DNA from: Campanula takesimana
Taxonomy: Eukaryota; Streptophyta; Magnoliopsida; Asterales; Campanulaceae
Direction: 5' to 3'
Length of the DNA: 64,000 nt
NCBI GenBank assembly: GCA_026119855.1
Contig: JAOWBW010000147.1
Coordinates: forward strand, 620,001 to 684,000
Shown here: piece after piece, positions 31,528-44,432 of the stretch
Layout of the letters: each line of letters opens with the position of its first letter
Position numbering within the stretch: the first letter of the stretch is position 1
Program-made: the position numbers and the translations under genes
Notes under the pieces: generated by a model
What the model was told of the DNA's origin: nothing
What the model saw: only the letters and a program-made list of their open reading frames with translations
The model's database searches: none

Positions 31528-32518
31528 TGTTTTTGAAATTGTTTGTCAAAGGCTACTGAGAACAAGTGTTGCCTCAAGTGTTAGGTAACACCCAGATAAC
31601 ACACACGGACAGAATACACACTCGAGTAAAATAGATTTGTAAAAGAGTTTTACAGCGGACAAAAGCACAAGAATTATTTTTCTCAAGTTATTTAAATATA
31701 ACTTGAGATGCCTAAATGGCGAAAACCTTATAATCAATATGAGTACCAATTACAAAGTCAAAAGGTTCCCTATAGCTAATACAATATATGATCTATGGAA
31801 CCAAAAATCGAAACAAAGTACGATGATCCTATCCTATCCAAAACACACTCAAACCCGAGGTATTTGAGTGTTAAAAGAGTGTTAAAAGAGTGTATGGGAG
31901 TGAGGACCTAATGAGCCAAGAAGTACTTTGCTCTTTGTGCTATGGATGTGTGTATGAATTTGGCTTAATTACAAAGTGTTCATCCTAGCACTATTTATAG
32001 CCATCAAAGACTTGAGGGCTACTCAAATAAACAGCCTTGGGCTATTGTTGGCGAGTGGGGAGAGTTGAGGTCATGTGCAGAGCTTCCTCTCCACCAATCA
32101 TGCAAGACTTGGTCCTCCTTCCACTTTTATCTCAACCGAATCCTTTGTACCCAAGTCTATGCTTCACCTTGTTGAACTCCATGCTTCCAATGCCTTGTAC
32201 TCTTCCATTTGATCATCAACAAATCCTTGGACTTGGTCTTCTCACATTTCCCATATTTAACACATGTTAAATATGTTTGTAACTCCTCCAATTTTTGGCA
32301 TTTATGCATAATTCTCTTTTAATTTCTTCTCCATGTGTTTAGCTCCTAAATCCACCTTATTATAATCTGAAATATGGACTAACATCTAGACAATAATATC
32401 AGGACATTTAGTATAAAAATTATATTAGAAAGAAATGTCAAATTACAAAGTATATTCTTCTGGCAGCACTAGACTGTCAGTGGCAACATCTGAGGTAACA
32501 CCTCTGTCTGCACTAACA
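31528..32518 (-). repeat. solo LTR inserted in unit B
   Basis: 991 bp present in B and absent from A (12509) and C. Minus-strand ends are TGTTAGTGCAGACAGAGG and CAATTTCAAAAACA, the middle has a TATA box GGCTATAAATAG (32003-31992), and no coding region follows. The word GGTAACACC occurs near both ends (about 31584 and 32495). A clean target duplication is not visible. Family not otherwise present in the window. Confidence 0.6.
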
Positions 32519-32560
32519 GTTCTAATCATATAGCTCATTATAAATTGCTTGTATTTATTC

Positions 32561-32802
32561 GGTCAAATTGATCTGCATTGTCAAGATTATTTGCACACCA
32601 ATCACTCTTAATTCTAAAAGAGCTTAATTTCAATATGCCATCTATCGTCTCAAAAACTGCTCGCGAATATCAGAACTCCACCTTAAAAGTTTTACAGAAT
32701 TATCACTATAATATTAATTTTTTATCCTATAATATCGATTTGTTCAACAAAATACCAAAACTTCATTCAAGATCACAGTGGCCGCACTAATTTAATATAT
32801 TC
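32561..32802. repeat. small insertion in unit B
   Basis: About 242 bases between TTTATTC and TTCTTTCTAATAG that units A and C lack at the same site (they read TTTATTCTTTCTAATAG). ATTC flanks both sides, a possible 4-base target duplication. No terminal inverted repeat is obvious. One frame is open for about 70 codons, without features. Confidence 0.5.
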
Positions 32803-33286
32803 TTTCTAATAGACATACACAATAAATGACAGAGATTTTTTTTGAAAGAAAAAGTTAGGAGGGGAGTTGCATGCCATGTAAAGACTATGCTAATATGTTA
32901 AGACCTTTTCATTTTAAAACCTTAACTCTAAATCCAAAAAGGGAAGGGATTTATCTTCTTTTCTCTACGGAAAGTTACGGATGAATTATTTTCTGTAAAC
33001 AACTCATAAGAAATAAGAGACCCTTATTATGAACAACTTATTAGTGATTATTTTGTATAAATGAATACTACAACCTTATCCCTTACTCCAAAAAGAGAAT
33101 GTAATTAACTTATTGCCTTATTTTTCCCTTTGCAAAATAGAATGTGATTTATCCATTTTAAAAGTATGAAATCATAAATTTGGTATATATATATATGCTC
33201 ACTAATGTGCATGCATGAAATACCAAAGGTCATAGTTGGCCATTTGAATATTCTAGTACATTTACAAGTAAGTTCATGAATAAAGT

Positions 33287-36200
33287 TGACACGTCCCAAG
33301 TCCCGGGATCCCCTAATAGAACCTCGAACCTGGTGCGCGTACTAACAAGAAACAAGAAACTAACGGAAAACAGGAACAATACCTGTTAGAAACAAACTGA
33401 CATGCTATATCTACTCAAGAATAAGGAGCTAAGATAGCTCACACGAGTTCTAGACCAAGAAAATTAAAACCAAACAAGGATACATACAGCGGAAGACATG
33501 CCTAGCAAATAAGCTGGCATTAAGAACTGTCTAGGGACAACAAATACTACCCCAATACAAGCCTAGAGTTTACTAACTCATACAAGATCGTCCTTACCAA
33601 AATATAAAAGGACACTACTTCGAACAACAATATCTTGCTGAGTAAGTTCCCAGCTAAGTCGAGCCTCACTGCGTACTATCCCCTGCTTTCCTGGGGGGGG
33701 GGAAACAATTAAAAAAATAAAGGGTGAGATAAATCTCAGTAAGCTATTAACATGCAACTATATGTCATGTTATCATGTAATACAAGTAGATACTCAACTA
33801 AACATATATCAAGTATCATCAAGTAACAAGTATAGGAGAGGCTAAGCCAACTCAACAAGTAATCAAGCTCAAGATATGATCAGGTAACAAGTAGTCAAGT
33901 AATGCGAGAGGCTAAACCAGCTCACAAGATGCACATAGGCCTATCACGCATTGTACCTGAATCCTTCCTTATTCCTCCCAAGAATACCATTTGTTGTCGA
34001 TGCTTTTCTAGCTGAGGACAACCAAGAACAAGAACAGGAACTGCTGTGCGGTATATACGAAGACCTGGTAACCAGTGTCATCCACAATAACAAGATCCAC
34101 GTGGTGAACAGGACAGGAGTACAGTATATAAGAAGACCTGGTAACCAGTGTCCTCCACAAGAACAAGATCCACGTGGTGTTCAGTACAGTCGCATTCACT
34201 TAGGTCAGGCTTATTGCTCTAACCAGTGAAGCTATGCCCTTACTATAGCCAGTAGTAAGGGGTCGGGCGGAAATACATAGGGACCCGATTGTCACTTAAA
34301 CCCCAGCTCTCGCGACAAGCGTGAACCTATATATTTTCGAACAAGCAAGGAGAACCAGCTGGACTCACACAAGAAGGTACAAGTAGATATTTACTTGAAC
34401 TACGGAAACAGAACTCAGTCCCTTATTAGTGGACTACTCTTTATGCACCATGTAATCATGTATCATGTGCTCACGAGAATATGCACCATGTAATTATGTA
34501 TCATGTGCTCACGAGAATATGCACCATGTAATTATGTATCATGTGCTCACAAGAATATAAGTATCCATACGCAATTATTGCGAATACAAACCAAGATAAC
34601 ACTGGCACATAAGGTGTCCATGTAACACGATCAATCCAAGTAAGAGTCCATTTATAACAGACTTCAGTCAAGTAGTAGGGTATATCACTCTGTCACATGC
34701 CAAGTTGCACGTACATATTCATATCACGTTTAACACATTAAAGTGTCTATCACGATACCCTTACTATCAAATAGAGCCCAATACCTTAGACTCTAAACAC
34801 GTAGTAGAATAGGTCACACTGTACCTAGACACAGTCATACTTCACGTATATGTATCGTTAGTAATCGAATACATTTTCTAACACATATTGTGTTCTGTAA
34901 TCATTCTTATTAATTTAAATCGTAGTATTCACGATTATATGAATGATCTTCATATTACACTAGTCCTTATTTTTTCTTTAGGAACTCATTTCAAGACAAG
35001 ATATCAAGTTCAGGTATACAGTAGGGTTAATCATTCTCTAACTAGTTTCATAACCCAATTCTTTGGTTATTCATGTCATGAATCAAATAATCAAGAAGCT
35101 ACATTCTATCAAGTAGCTACATGCAAGTTTATTACCATAGTCATGTAATGGTTTCAAGACATTCAAGACTTTCAAGACAATCAAGACAGTCAAGACTTTT
35201 ACAAGATTTTATCATCTTGTATCCAAGTTCTCAATCCATTTTCTTGGATGGTTAAACATGTACAAGAGTTAATTAACTTATACTTAAGTTATCAATCTAA
35301 CTCTTTGGTTATTTAAGACAAGTACAAGATTTACTCATCTTATATTCACGTTTTAATTAAGAAGATGAGCTATACATCTCCCAATCAAGTTCACGATCCT
35401 ATTCCTAGGATATTCAAGTTCAAGACATCAGTTGGTGCCCCTAAGGTACACAAACATTAGCTACGAGAGGGGAAACTAATCCAAGATTCGTGGACTAGCT
35501 CAACGGGAAACAAGCTTCAAGTAATCAAGAAGTCACATTGCTATCATGCAACTATGTGCGATGTTTGCACATACAAGTCAAGAATATTTCTTATTCACGT
35601 TAATGCTTGTTCTGAGCACTTTCGAGTTTACACCTTACCCATATATTGGTGTCAAGGCATATACAAGATTTATTAATCTTATATTCATGTTTTAATCCCT
35701 TTTCTTTCGATGTTCAAATCATGTACAAGATTTTATTATCTTATACTTAATCTTTGGACATTTAATCATGTATAAGAGTTATACACTTTACTCTTACCAA
35801 TTCTAAATCCTATTCTTAGGATTTTCACGTTCAAAACATTGTTTTATACCCCTAAGGTACACAAGACGTTGATTTCCAGACACAAAAGAGCATTCATACT
35901 CTTATACTCAAGTTCAATGTCCTAAAACACCTATCTAAGTTCTCTAGACAATCACTTTAAAACCTCATTAATTTATTCTTTGAATAGCCCTCTGAGTCTA
36001 GGTTATTCAGCTTCTTTCGGATCTTGATTCCGACTTTCCTATAGAAAGTTATGGAGGAAACAATTCAAGAAGGAAAAATCATAATTTCCACTTGGCACGA
36101 CCGCGCGTGCAAAAATGGCACGACCGTGCTATCAAGGTCGAGAGGTTTTCACACAAAACTCATTTTCGGCACGACCGTGCCCATAAAAAGCGCACGACCG

Positions 36201-37263
36201 TGCTAACATTGTCGAGGAAATTTGCCTAAAGGTGATATTTGGCACGACCGGGCCAAATAAAGGCGCACGACCGTGCGGTACAAATTTTGGCCCTTTTCCC
36301 CCGAATTCAAGTTTCATTAATTCTCCGTCCCACACGTAGGAGTAACATTTAACTAACACTCCTAACATTCTCAGGAGTATACTAACAAGTTTAGAACTCC
36401 TATTTCAAGCCCAATTCATTTCTTTTACCGTCCCATAAATAATAGGACAATTTCCTTTTATTCCTATTTAATATTTCACCGTCCCCAAAAGTATAAGTAC
36501 AATTTTATATTATACTAATATACCCATTTAGAGATACTTCCATTCATTTCCCCGTACCACAAATAATGGTACGATTTTTCTAATAATATTTAAATCAAGT
36601 TACTATTTTACCGTCTCACGAATAGGAGTATAAATTTCCTAACTTTCCCAGACACTTGCAAGTCTAATTCATTCTTGTTTTCAGTATACGTTTACTCCCT
36701 TTGTCCCAATTTTACAAGTATCACAAAAATTGCCCAAAACACAATTTTAACAAGAACAGGTAGCGGGAATAACATATATACATGTTATTACAAGTAAGGG
36801 GAAGCTAATAGCTTACCTAGTCAAAAATCAAGTTGACCCAAATAAATTTCTGATCGGCCTGGAACGCTCTATTCAACGCCACGAATATTTATCCGGGACC
36901 GGAATCACGAACAGAGGGATAATTAAGCTCGAGGAGTCGAGAATAGGAAGAATTCCTAACTTAGCTTTTGGAACAGAAGGAGAGTACGAGAAGAAAACTT
37001 AAGATTTGCTTTCTCTGAAGAGAAAGCAACAAGATATACTTGCCACTTTCAAAGAATTGCAACTAGGCCCCTCAAGTTCTAACTTTGACAAAAAGGCCCC
37101 TAAGCTTTCAACTTTGACATTTAACCACCTTAATTTTCTAAAGTAGTTAAATAATTAACTCAAATAAAATAGCATATAAATATGCTAGCCAAGAATTTAA
37201 CAAGCAAGTCAAAAATTTAACAAATAAGTCAAATATTTAACGAAATTAAGGATGGGCATTACA
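33287..37263 (-). repeat. 3' LTR of the LARD-like element
   Basis: Minus-strand ends TGTAATGCCCATCC and GGGACGTGTCA. Inside: three tandem 38-bp units starting ATGCACCATGTAAT (34444-34557); a 70-bp tandem pair around AGACCTGGTAACCAGTG (34060-34190); a CAAGACTTT-type microrepeat (35155-35200); six GCACGACCGTGC-like words (36093-36276); a G-run at 33691-33700. No gene. Confidence 0.9.
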
Positions 37264-38584
37264 TCCTCCCCACCTTAAAGAAAATTCGTCCTCGAATTTT
37301 TACTAGATCAAGATTATAACATATATAATTAACAAATATAACTCAAGAGAAATCAAGAATATACACATATACTCACAATTATTTCATGCAATCAAGATGT
37401 ATCAATTATAACATCTAAACACATAAAGTCAAACAGACTCGATTAGTCAATCCACTATATTGGTGATACTTGACATATCCACTAAAAATAATAGAACTGG
37501 TCATATCCTCCAGATCACTGTAATACTGGTCAAATCCACTAGGCAATCTCAAATACTGAGTCGTGGTCATCCATCGTTTCAATATTCAAAACTGACTTCA
37601 CGTATATCAATCCATCGAGAAAATCCATCGAAAGATGTAGCTCTCAGTGTCAAATAATTAATGATAGAGCTGCCTTCGAAATTCATTAATGAATCTCTAA
37701 CAAGATCAAGAAAATCTCAAGAACACGCGTACCTTGGTTGTTTCCACTTATAGGTTAACACAGATACTCACTTCAGACATCCACTACAAGGTAGATATAT
37801 CCTCTATCAAGAAATTCTCAAGTTGAATCTTCAACTCGTTTAACTCAATCGATGTCAAGAACAATAATCCAGATGTCAGCACTGTATTCGCACTGTCACA
37901 ACTCAAGATAATCCAAGTTTCTCATCAAGAATGGATACATCCATCTGGTTTGGTATAGAAATTCCACTATCAATCACATAGGTTAAATACCCAGTACAAT
38001 CTCAAGAACCCTTTCTAGACTTTCAATGCAGAACATAAAGGTTATGCATACATCTATCATGCTCACATATATAGTCAAGCATACTAGCATAGAAATAATT
38101 ACCATCTATTGTGGTAAACAAGAATGGCATAACATATAGAAAGCCAAATCATAACACGTAAGAGCCAAGCCATAACACGTATCACATCAATGTCCCATCT
38201 AGGTAACATGACCAAGTTAACATAGAACGTATAGGGTGTTATCACCCACACTTCTATCAAGCTCTTATCAATACAATATCAAGCACGTAGTCTCTTACTA
38301 GAGAATACACTTTCACATAATTCACGAGATAAGGACAAGCATGCATATATAGCACGATTCAATGTCCACAAGACAAGATAGATATGCCTAAGTCTTTAAA
38401 GACTCGCGCTCTCGATTCTCAAACCATCTAATCCAATTGGATTAACACTATCAACACCAGTCCTATGCCTGATATAACAACAAGTAACGAAGCACTCGGC
38501 GTCAAAAACACACCCAAGACTAACCCAACCTAGGCCATAGACCCTATCCAGGCTAAGAGCTAAACCATAGCTCTGATACCACAC
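37264..38584 (-). other. interior of the LARD-like element, non-coding
   Basis: 1321 bp between the LTRs. Left end: purine tract (minus AAGGTGGGGAGGA). Right end: primer site TGGTATCAGAGC at 38581-38570, three bases from the LTR. No frame looks like gag or pol. The sequence is rich in ATCAAGA, CACTATC and TCCACTA words. Nothing else seen. A mobilising partner of chromovirus type would be expected elsewhere in the genome (inference from the TGTAATGCCC start and the iMet primer site). Confidence 0.8.
38570..38581 (-). other. primer binding site of the LARD-like element
   Basis: The minus strand reads TGGTATCAGAGC, a perfect match to the plant initiator tRNA-Met 3' end. Confidence 0.9.
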
Positions 38585-41500
38585 TGACACGTCCCAAGTC
38601 CCGGGATCCCCTAATAGAACCTCGAACCTGGTGCGCGTACTAACAAGAAACAAGAAACTAACGGGAAACAGGAACAATACCTGTTAGAAACAAACTGACA
38701 TGCTATATCTACTCAAGAATAAGGAGCTAAGATAGCTCACACGAGTTCTAGACCAAGAAAATTAAAACCAAACAAGGTTACATACAGCGGAAGACATGCC
38801 TAGCAAATAAGCTGGCATTAAGAACTGTCTAGGGACAACAAATACTACCCCAATACAAGCCCAGAGTTTACTAACTCATACAAGATCGTCCTTACCAAAA
38901 TATAAAAGGACACTACTTCGAACAACAATATCCTGCTGAGTAAGTTCCCAGCTAAGTCGAGCCTCACTGCGTACTATCCCCTGCTTTCCTGGGGGGGGGG
39001 GGAAACAATTAAACAAATAAAGGGTGAGATAAATCTCAGTAAGCTATTAACATGCAACTATATGTCATGCTATCATGTAATACAAGTAGATACTCAACTA
39101 AACATATATCAAGTATCATCAAGTAACAAGTATAGGAGAGGCTAAGCCAACTCAACAAGTAATCAAGCTCAAGATATGATCAGGTAACAAGTAGTCAAGT
39201 AATGCGAGAGGCTAAACCAGCTCACAAGATGCACATAGGCCTATCACGCATTGTACCTGAATCCTTCCTTATTCCTCCCAAGAATACCATTTGTTGTCGA
39301 TGCTTTTCTAGCTGAGGACAACCAAGAACAAGAACAGGAACTGCTGTACGGTATATACGAAGACCTGGTAACCAGTGTCATCCACAATAACAAGATCCAC
39401 GTGGTGAACAAGACAGGAGTACAGTATATAAGAAGACCTGGTAACCAGTGTCCTCCACAAGAACAAGATCCACGTGGTGTTCAGTACAGTCGCATTCACT
39501 TAGGTCAGGCTTATTGCTCTAACCAGTGAAGCTATGCCCTTACTATGGCCAGTAGTAAGGGGTCGGGCGGAAATACATAGGGACCCGATTGTCACTTAAA
39601 CCCCAGCTCTCGCGACAAGCGTGAACCTATATATTTTCGAACAAGCAAGGAGAACCGGCTGGACTCACACAAGAAGGTACAAGTAGATATTTACTTGAAC
39701 TACGGAAACAGAACTCAGTCCCTTATTAGTAGACTACTCTTTATGCACCATGTAATCATGTATCATGTGCTCACGAGAATATGCACCATGTAATTATGTA
39801 TCATGTGCTCACGAGAATATGCACCATGTAATTATGTATCATGTGCTCACGAGAATATGCACCATGTAATTATGTATCATGTGCTCACAAGAATATAAGT
39901 ATCCATACGCAATTATTGCGAATACAAACCAAGATAACACTGGCACATAAGGTGTCCATGTAACACGATCAATCCAAGTAAGAGTCCATTTATAACAGAC
40001 TTCAGTCAAGTAGTAGGGTATATCACTCTGTCACATGCCAAGTTGCACGTACATATTCATATCACGTTTAACACATTAAAGTGTCTATCACGATACCCTT
40101 ACTATCAAATAGAGCCCAATACCTTAGACTCTAAACACGTAGTAGAATAGGTCACACTGTACCTAGACACAGTCATACTTCACGTATATGTATCGTTAGT
40201 AATCGAATACATTTTCTAACACATATTGTGTTCTGTAATCATTCTTATTAATTTAAATCGTAGTATTCACGATTATATGAATGATCTTCATATTACACTA
40301 GTCCTTATTTTCTTTAGGAACTCATTTCAAGACAAGATATCAAGTTCAGGTATACAGTAGGGTTAATCATTCTCTAACTAGTTTCATAACCCAATTCTTT
40401 GGTTATTCATGTCATGAATCAAATAATCAAGAAGCTACATTCTATCAAGTAGCTACATGCAAGATTTTCATATACACATCAAGAATCTTTCAAGTTTATT
40501 ACCATACTCATGTAATGGTTTCAAGACATTTAAGACTTTCAAGACAATCAAGACAGTCAAGACTTTTACAAGATTTTATCATCTTGTATCCAAGTTCTCA
40601 ATCCATTTTCTTGGATGGTTAAACATGTACAAGAGTTAATTAACTTATACTTAAGTTATCAATCTAACTCTTTGGTTATTTAAGACAAGTACAAGATTTA
40701 CTCATCTTATATTCACGTTTTAATTAAGAAGATGAGCTATACATCTCCCAATCAAGTTCACGATCCTATTCCTAGGATATTCAAGTTCAAGACATCAGTT
40801 GGTGCCCCTAAGGTACACAAACATTAGCTACGAGAGGGGAAACTAATCCAAGATTCGTGGACTAGCTCAACGGGAAACAAGCTTCAAGTAATCAAGAAGT
40901 CACATTGTTATCACGCAACTATGTGCGATGTTTGCACATACAAGTCAAGAATATTTCTTATTCACGTTAATGCTTGTTCTGAGCACTTTCGAGTTTACAC
41001 CTTACCCATATATTGGTGTCAAGGCATATACAAGATTTATTAATCTTATATTCATGTTTTAATCCCTTTTCTTTGGATGTTCAAATCATGTACAAGATTT
41101 TATTATCTTATACATAATCTTTGGACATTTAATCATGTATAAAAGTTATACACTTTACTCTTACCAATTCTAAATCCTATTCTTAGGATTTTCACTTTCA
41201 AAACATTGTTTTATACCCCTAAGGTACACAAGACGTTGATTTCCAGACACATAAGAGCATTCATACTCTTATACTCAAGTTCAATGTCCTAAAACACCTA
41301 TCTAAGTTCTCTAGACAATCACTTTAAAACCTCATTAATTTATTTTTTGAATAGCCCTCTGAGTCTAGGTTATTCACCTTCTTTCGGATCTTGATTCCGA
41401 CTTTCCTATAGAAAGTTATGGAGGAAACAATTCAAGAAGGAAAAATCATAATTTCCACTTGGCACGACCGCGCGTGCAAAAATGGCACGACCGTGCTATC

Positions 41501-42629
41501 AAGGTCGAGAGGTTTTCACACAAAACTCATTTTCGGCACGACCGTGCCCATAAAAAGCGCACGACCGTGCTAACATTGTCGAGGAAATTTGCCTAAAGGT
41601 GATATTTGGCACGACCGGGCCAAATAAAGGCGCACGACCGTGCGGTACAAATTTTGGCCCTTTTCCCCCGAATTCAAGTTTCATTAATTCTCCGTCCCAC
41701 ACGTAGGAGTAACATTTAACTAACACTCCTAACATTCTCAGGAGTATACTAACAAGTTTAGAACTCCTATTTCAAGCCCAATTCATTTCTTTTACCGTCC
41801 CATAAATAATAGGACAATTTCCTTTTATTCCTATTTAATATTTCACCGTCCCCAAAAGTATAAGTACAATTTTATATTATACTAATATACCCATTTAGAG
41901 ATACTTCCATTCATTTCCCCGTACCACAAATAATGGTACGATTTTTCTAATAATATTTAAATCAAGTTACTATTTTACCGTCTCACGAATAGGAGTATAA
42001 ATTTCCTAACTTTCCCAGACACTTGCAAGTCTAATTCATTCTTGTTTTCAGTATACGTTTACTCCCTTTGTCCCAATTTTACAAGTATCACAAAAATTGC
42101 CCAAAACACAATTTTAACAAGAACAGGTAGCGGGAATAACATATATACATGTTATTACAAGTAAGGGGAAGCTAATAGCTTACCTAGTCAAAAATCAAGT
42201 TGACCCAAATAAATTTCTGATCGGCCTGGAACGCTCTATTCAACGCCACGAATATTTATCCGGGACCGGAATCACGAACAGAGGGATAATTAAGCTCGAG
42301 GAGTCGAGAATAGGAAGAATTCCTAACTTAGCTTTTGGAACAGAAGGAGAGTAGAGAAGAAAACTTAAGATTTGCTTTCTCTGAAGAGAAAGCAACAAGA
42401 TATACTTGCCACTTTCAAAGAATTGCAACTAGGCCCCTCAAGTTCTAACTTTGACAAAAAGGCCCCTAAGCTTTCAACTTTGACATTTAACCACCTTAAT
42501 TTTCTAAAGTAGTTAAATAATTAACTCAAATAAAATAGCATATAAATATGCTAGCCAAGAATTTAACAAGCAAGTCAAAAATTTAACAAATAAGTCAAAT
42601 ATTTAACGAAATTAAGGATGGGCATTACA
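38585..42629 (-). repeat. 5' LTR of the LARD-like element
   Basis: 4045 bp, nearly identical to the 3' LTR. It has four instead of three 38-bp units (39743-39894), an extra 31 bases near 40463-40493, and a longer G-run (38991-39002). The six GCACGACCGTGC-like words lie at 41461-41643. No clear TATA box downstream of them on the minus strand. Confidence 0.9.
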
Positions 42630-43268
42630 AAAGTAGTACATGTATCTCTTATATATAGAGTATTAGACTAGCTATGTCATATTTTATTGAACATATACTC
42701 TTATATATAGAGTATTAGACTAGGTAGTTAGTGGATACATTAAATAACAATAAGATCATTAAGAAGTGGATTTTCAATTTTCAACTAATCAAATTTTCAT
42801 AATTCAATGCATTTGAATAAACAATAAGATCATTAAGAAATGACTTTTCAGTTTTCAACTAATCAAATTTTCATAATTCAATTACTTTGAATATCATGCA
42901 TTGTTTCAAGTTGGTGCATGAATTACAAAAGAACCTGATAAAGAATATAATAGAATAGATATATTTATTTAAAACATATCTTTAGCATTTCCCCATTCAA
43001 TACCAACATTAATTTGAAGATAAAAAAATCTAAACGACTTTTCACTTTGGAAGACAGATAGTCTTTGTGGGGAATATAAAAAAATAGAAGGAAAAAAAAC
43101 ATTTTTATTGTTGTATGACATTATAGACTTCCTCCTACTTCTTTTCTTTTATATACATTCATGTCATTTATTTCCACAATTTATTTAACATTCTCTCTCT
43201 ATATCTATGTACTATATGATTTTGGCTTTAACTATTTTCTCACATTTTTTTCCTTTTTCTTTCATTAG

Positions 43269-43340
43269 GTTTGGGAAGAACATTTTTTGATAAATTGGAT
43301 GAGGAAGAAAGCATTAGTTTGATTGAGAAAAATTGCAACA
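43269..43340 (+). pseudogene. exon-like block with consensus splice sites (unit C)
   Basis: 72 bases between TTTCATTAG and GTGAGTAAG, as in unit A, with the same single open frame (LGRTFFDKLDEEESISLI). Two or three base changes from unit A (GAC to GAT silent; AGC to TGC near the end). The reading frame has survived the duplication. Product not recognised. Confidence 0.4.
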
Positions 43341-43867
43341 GTGAGTAAGTTTCACCTCTACATTTTTGCATATATTACACTTACCTTTCAATTATATTAT
43401 TACCTCCATCCAAAATAATTTTTTTCTTATTCTCTTCATCAAAAGAGAAAATATATTTATTTAGAGACGGAGAAAGTATGAGTTTATGAGTTTACATTAT
43501 CCATCAACATGTGTATTTCATTAACTTATTTGGAAAAAGTTATTTATAATAGTATTGGGTGGGGAAACATAATTTGGATTTTCGAAGGAGAAGGGAGAGG
43601 GGATATAGAGTGCGCGGGTGGTGGGAGTAGGGATTGTAGAGAGAAAGAGAGAGAAGGAAAGAAAAAGAGAGAGGGGAAGTTACAAATAAGGGGTTCGGGA
43701 GATGGTGTTATTTTATGATATTAGGTTTTGGGTGGGGAAACATAATTTGAGGATTTTCAATAGTTTATCCAATGAATAAGGGGAGACAAGGGAATATATG
43801 TTTAGCAACATATACACATTGAGAATAATGGAAATAGGCTCTCCTCTTTAAGAACTGGATTGTTTTT

Positions 43868-44023
43868 TGGGCCTTTAGGGGAATAATTTCTTTTCTTCTT
43901 ATTTTCTTGGTAAATAGCACGGCCCATTAAGAAAATTGGAAAACCCTAAATTTGTCTACAACTTTCTGGCGGCTCCTAACCCTAAAACCTGTGTAAGAAA
44001 ACCCTAACTTCTGTCTATAAATG
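43868..44023 (+). promoter_or_regulatory. housekeeping-type promoter (unit C)
   Basis: TGGGCC (43868-43873), GGCCCA (43921-43926), AAACCCTAA (43999-44007), TATAAATG (44016-44023); same spacing as unit A. Confidence 0.55.
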
Positions 44024-44174
44024 ACTAGCAGCAGCACAGCCCCAAATCAGACATTCTAGCGGCCGCCTCTCTATCTCTCCACCCTATCCATTTTTCCTTG
44101 AATTCAGCCCCTTTCGTTTTGATCCAGATCTTGATCTGTCACAGCAATCTTTAAGATTATATCTTAACTTATTT

Positions 44175-44432
44175 ATGTTATCATCAATGTGGAGAATGTT
44201 GCCTTTGAGGCCACCTGATTCAAAGGTAACTTTTATTTGTAAATTGGTTTCTTATATATCGATCATGAGATCTGCTTATCTCTCTCAGATTTTATTGATT
44301 CTCTCTCTCGCTTTTGGTATTATATAATTCATGTAACGTATTTAATGTAAAATAAAACTTGTGCAGCAATGTGGTACAATCAGGCGTGTGTATACGAGAA
44401 GAGGAGCACTCGACAAGTCATGTAAGTCATGA
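44175..44432 (+). pseudogene. small two-exon ORF (unit C)
   Basis: Exon 1 44175-44225 (MLSSMWRMLPLRPPDSK) with donor AAAG|GTAACT; exon 2 44367-44432 after TTGTGCAG, 21 codons and TGA. Identical in structure to unit A (11851-12108). Exon 1 agrees with unit B in RPPD where unit A has SQPD. Relict or very small gene; not recognised. Confidence 0.35.

Larger units (their letters stand above)
29238..33286. repeat. gene-like unit B
   Basis: Homologous to units A and C from about 29570 (GAGGGGATATAGAGTGCGCG) to 33110, then it passes into the left edge of unit C (CCTTATTTTTCCC), so this is the junction of the tandem duplication. It differs by keeping about 780 bp (30300-31075) replaced by about 90 bp in A and C, by a solo LTR (31528-32518), and by a 242-bp insertion (32561-32802). 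The first 330 bases (29238-29570, including a G-run at 29335-29348) have no match in A or C and no convincing ORF. Confidence 0.7.
33282..42634 (-). mobile_element. LARD-like non-autonomous LTR element with target duplication
   Basis: Two direct repeats of 3977 and 4045 bp flank a 1321-bp interior. AAAGT is duplicated exactly at 33282-33286 and 42630-42634. The primer site (minus TGGTATCAGAGC) sits at 38581-38570 and a purine tract (minus AAGGTGGGGAGGA) at 37276-37264, so the element reads on the minus strand. There is no gag or pol reading anywhere. LTRs of 4 kb with a non-coding interior define a LARD, although the interior is unusually short. By eye the LTRs differ by about 22 substitutions plus a 38-bp repeat unit and a 31-bp insertion, so insertion was recent. 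Confidence 0.9.

Noticed and set aside
33951..34229. 92-codon plus-strand ORF present in both LARD LTRs (also 39251-39529)
   Set aside because: It is created by a tandem duplication of about 70 bp (repeated RRPGNQCPPQEQDPRG-type reading). Identity between LTRs follows from integration, not from protein conservation.
34444..34560. Regular 38-bp repeats resembling a CRISPR array
   Set aside because: The units are directly adjacent without unique spacers, in a plant LTR; a simple tandem repeat.
36132..36368. 78-codon ORF over the GCACGACCGTGC array (also 41499-41735)
   Set aside because: The reading is a by-product of the CG-rich repeats.
38396..38677. 93-codon minus-strand ORF at the LARD interior/LTR junction
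   Set aside because: It spans primer site and LTR edge, has no gag or pol features and no relatives in the window.
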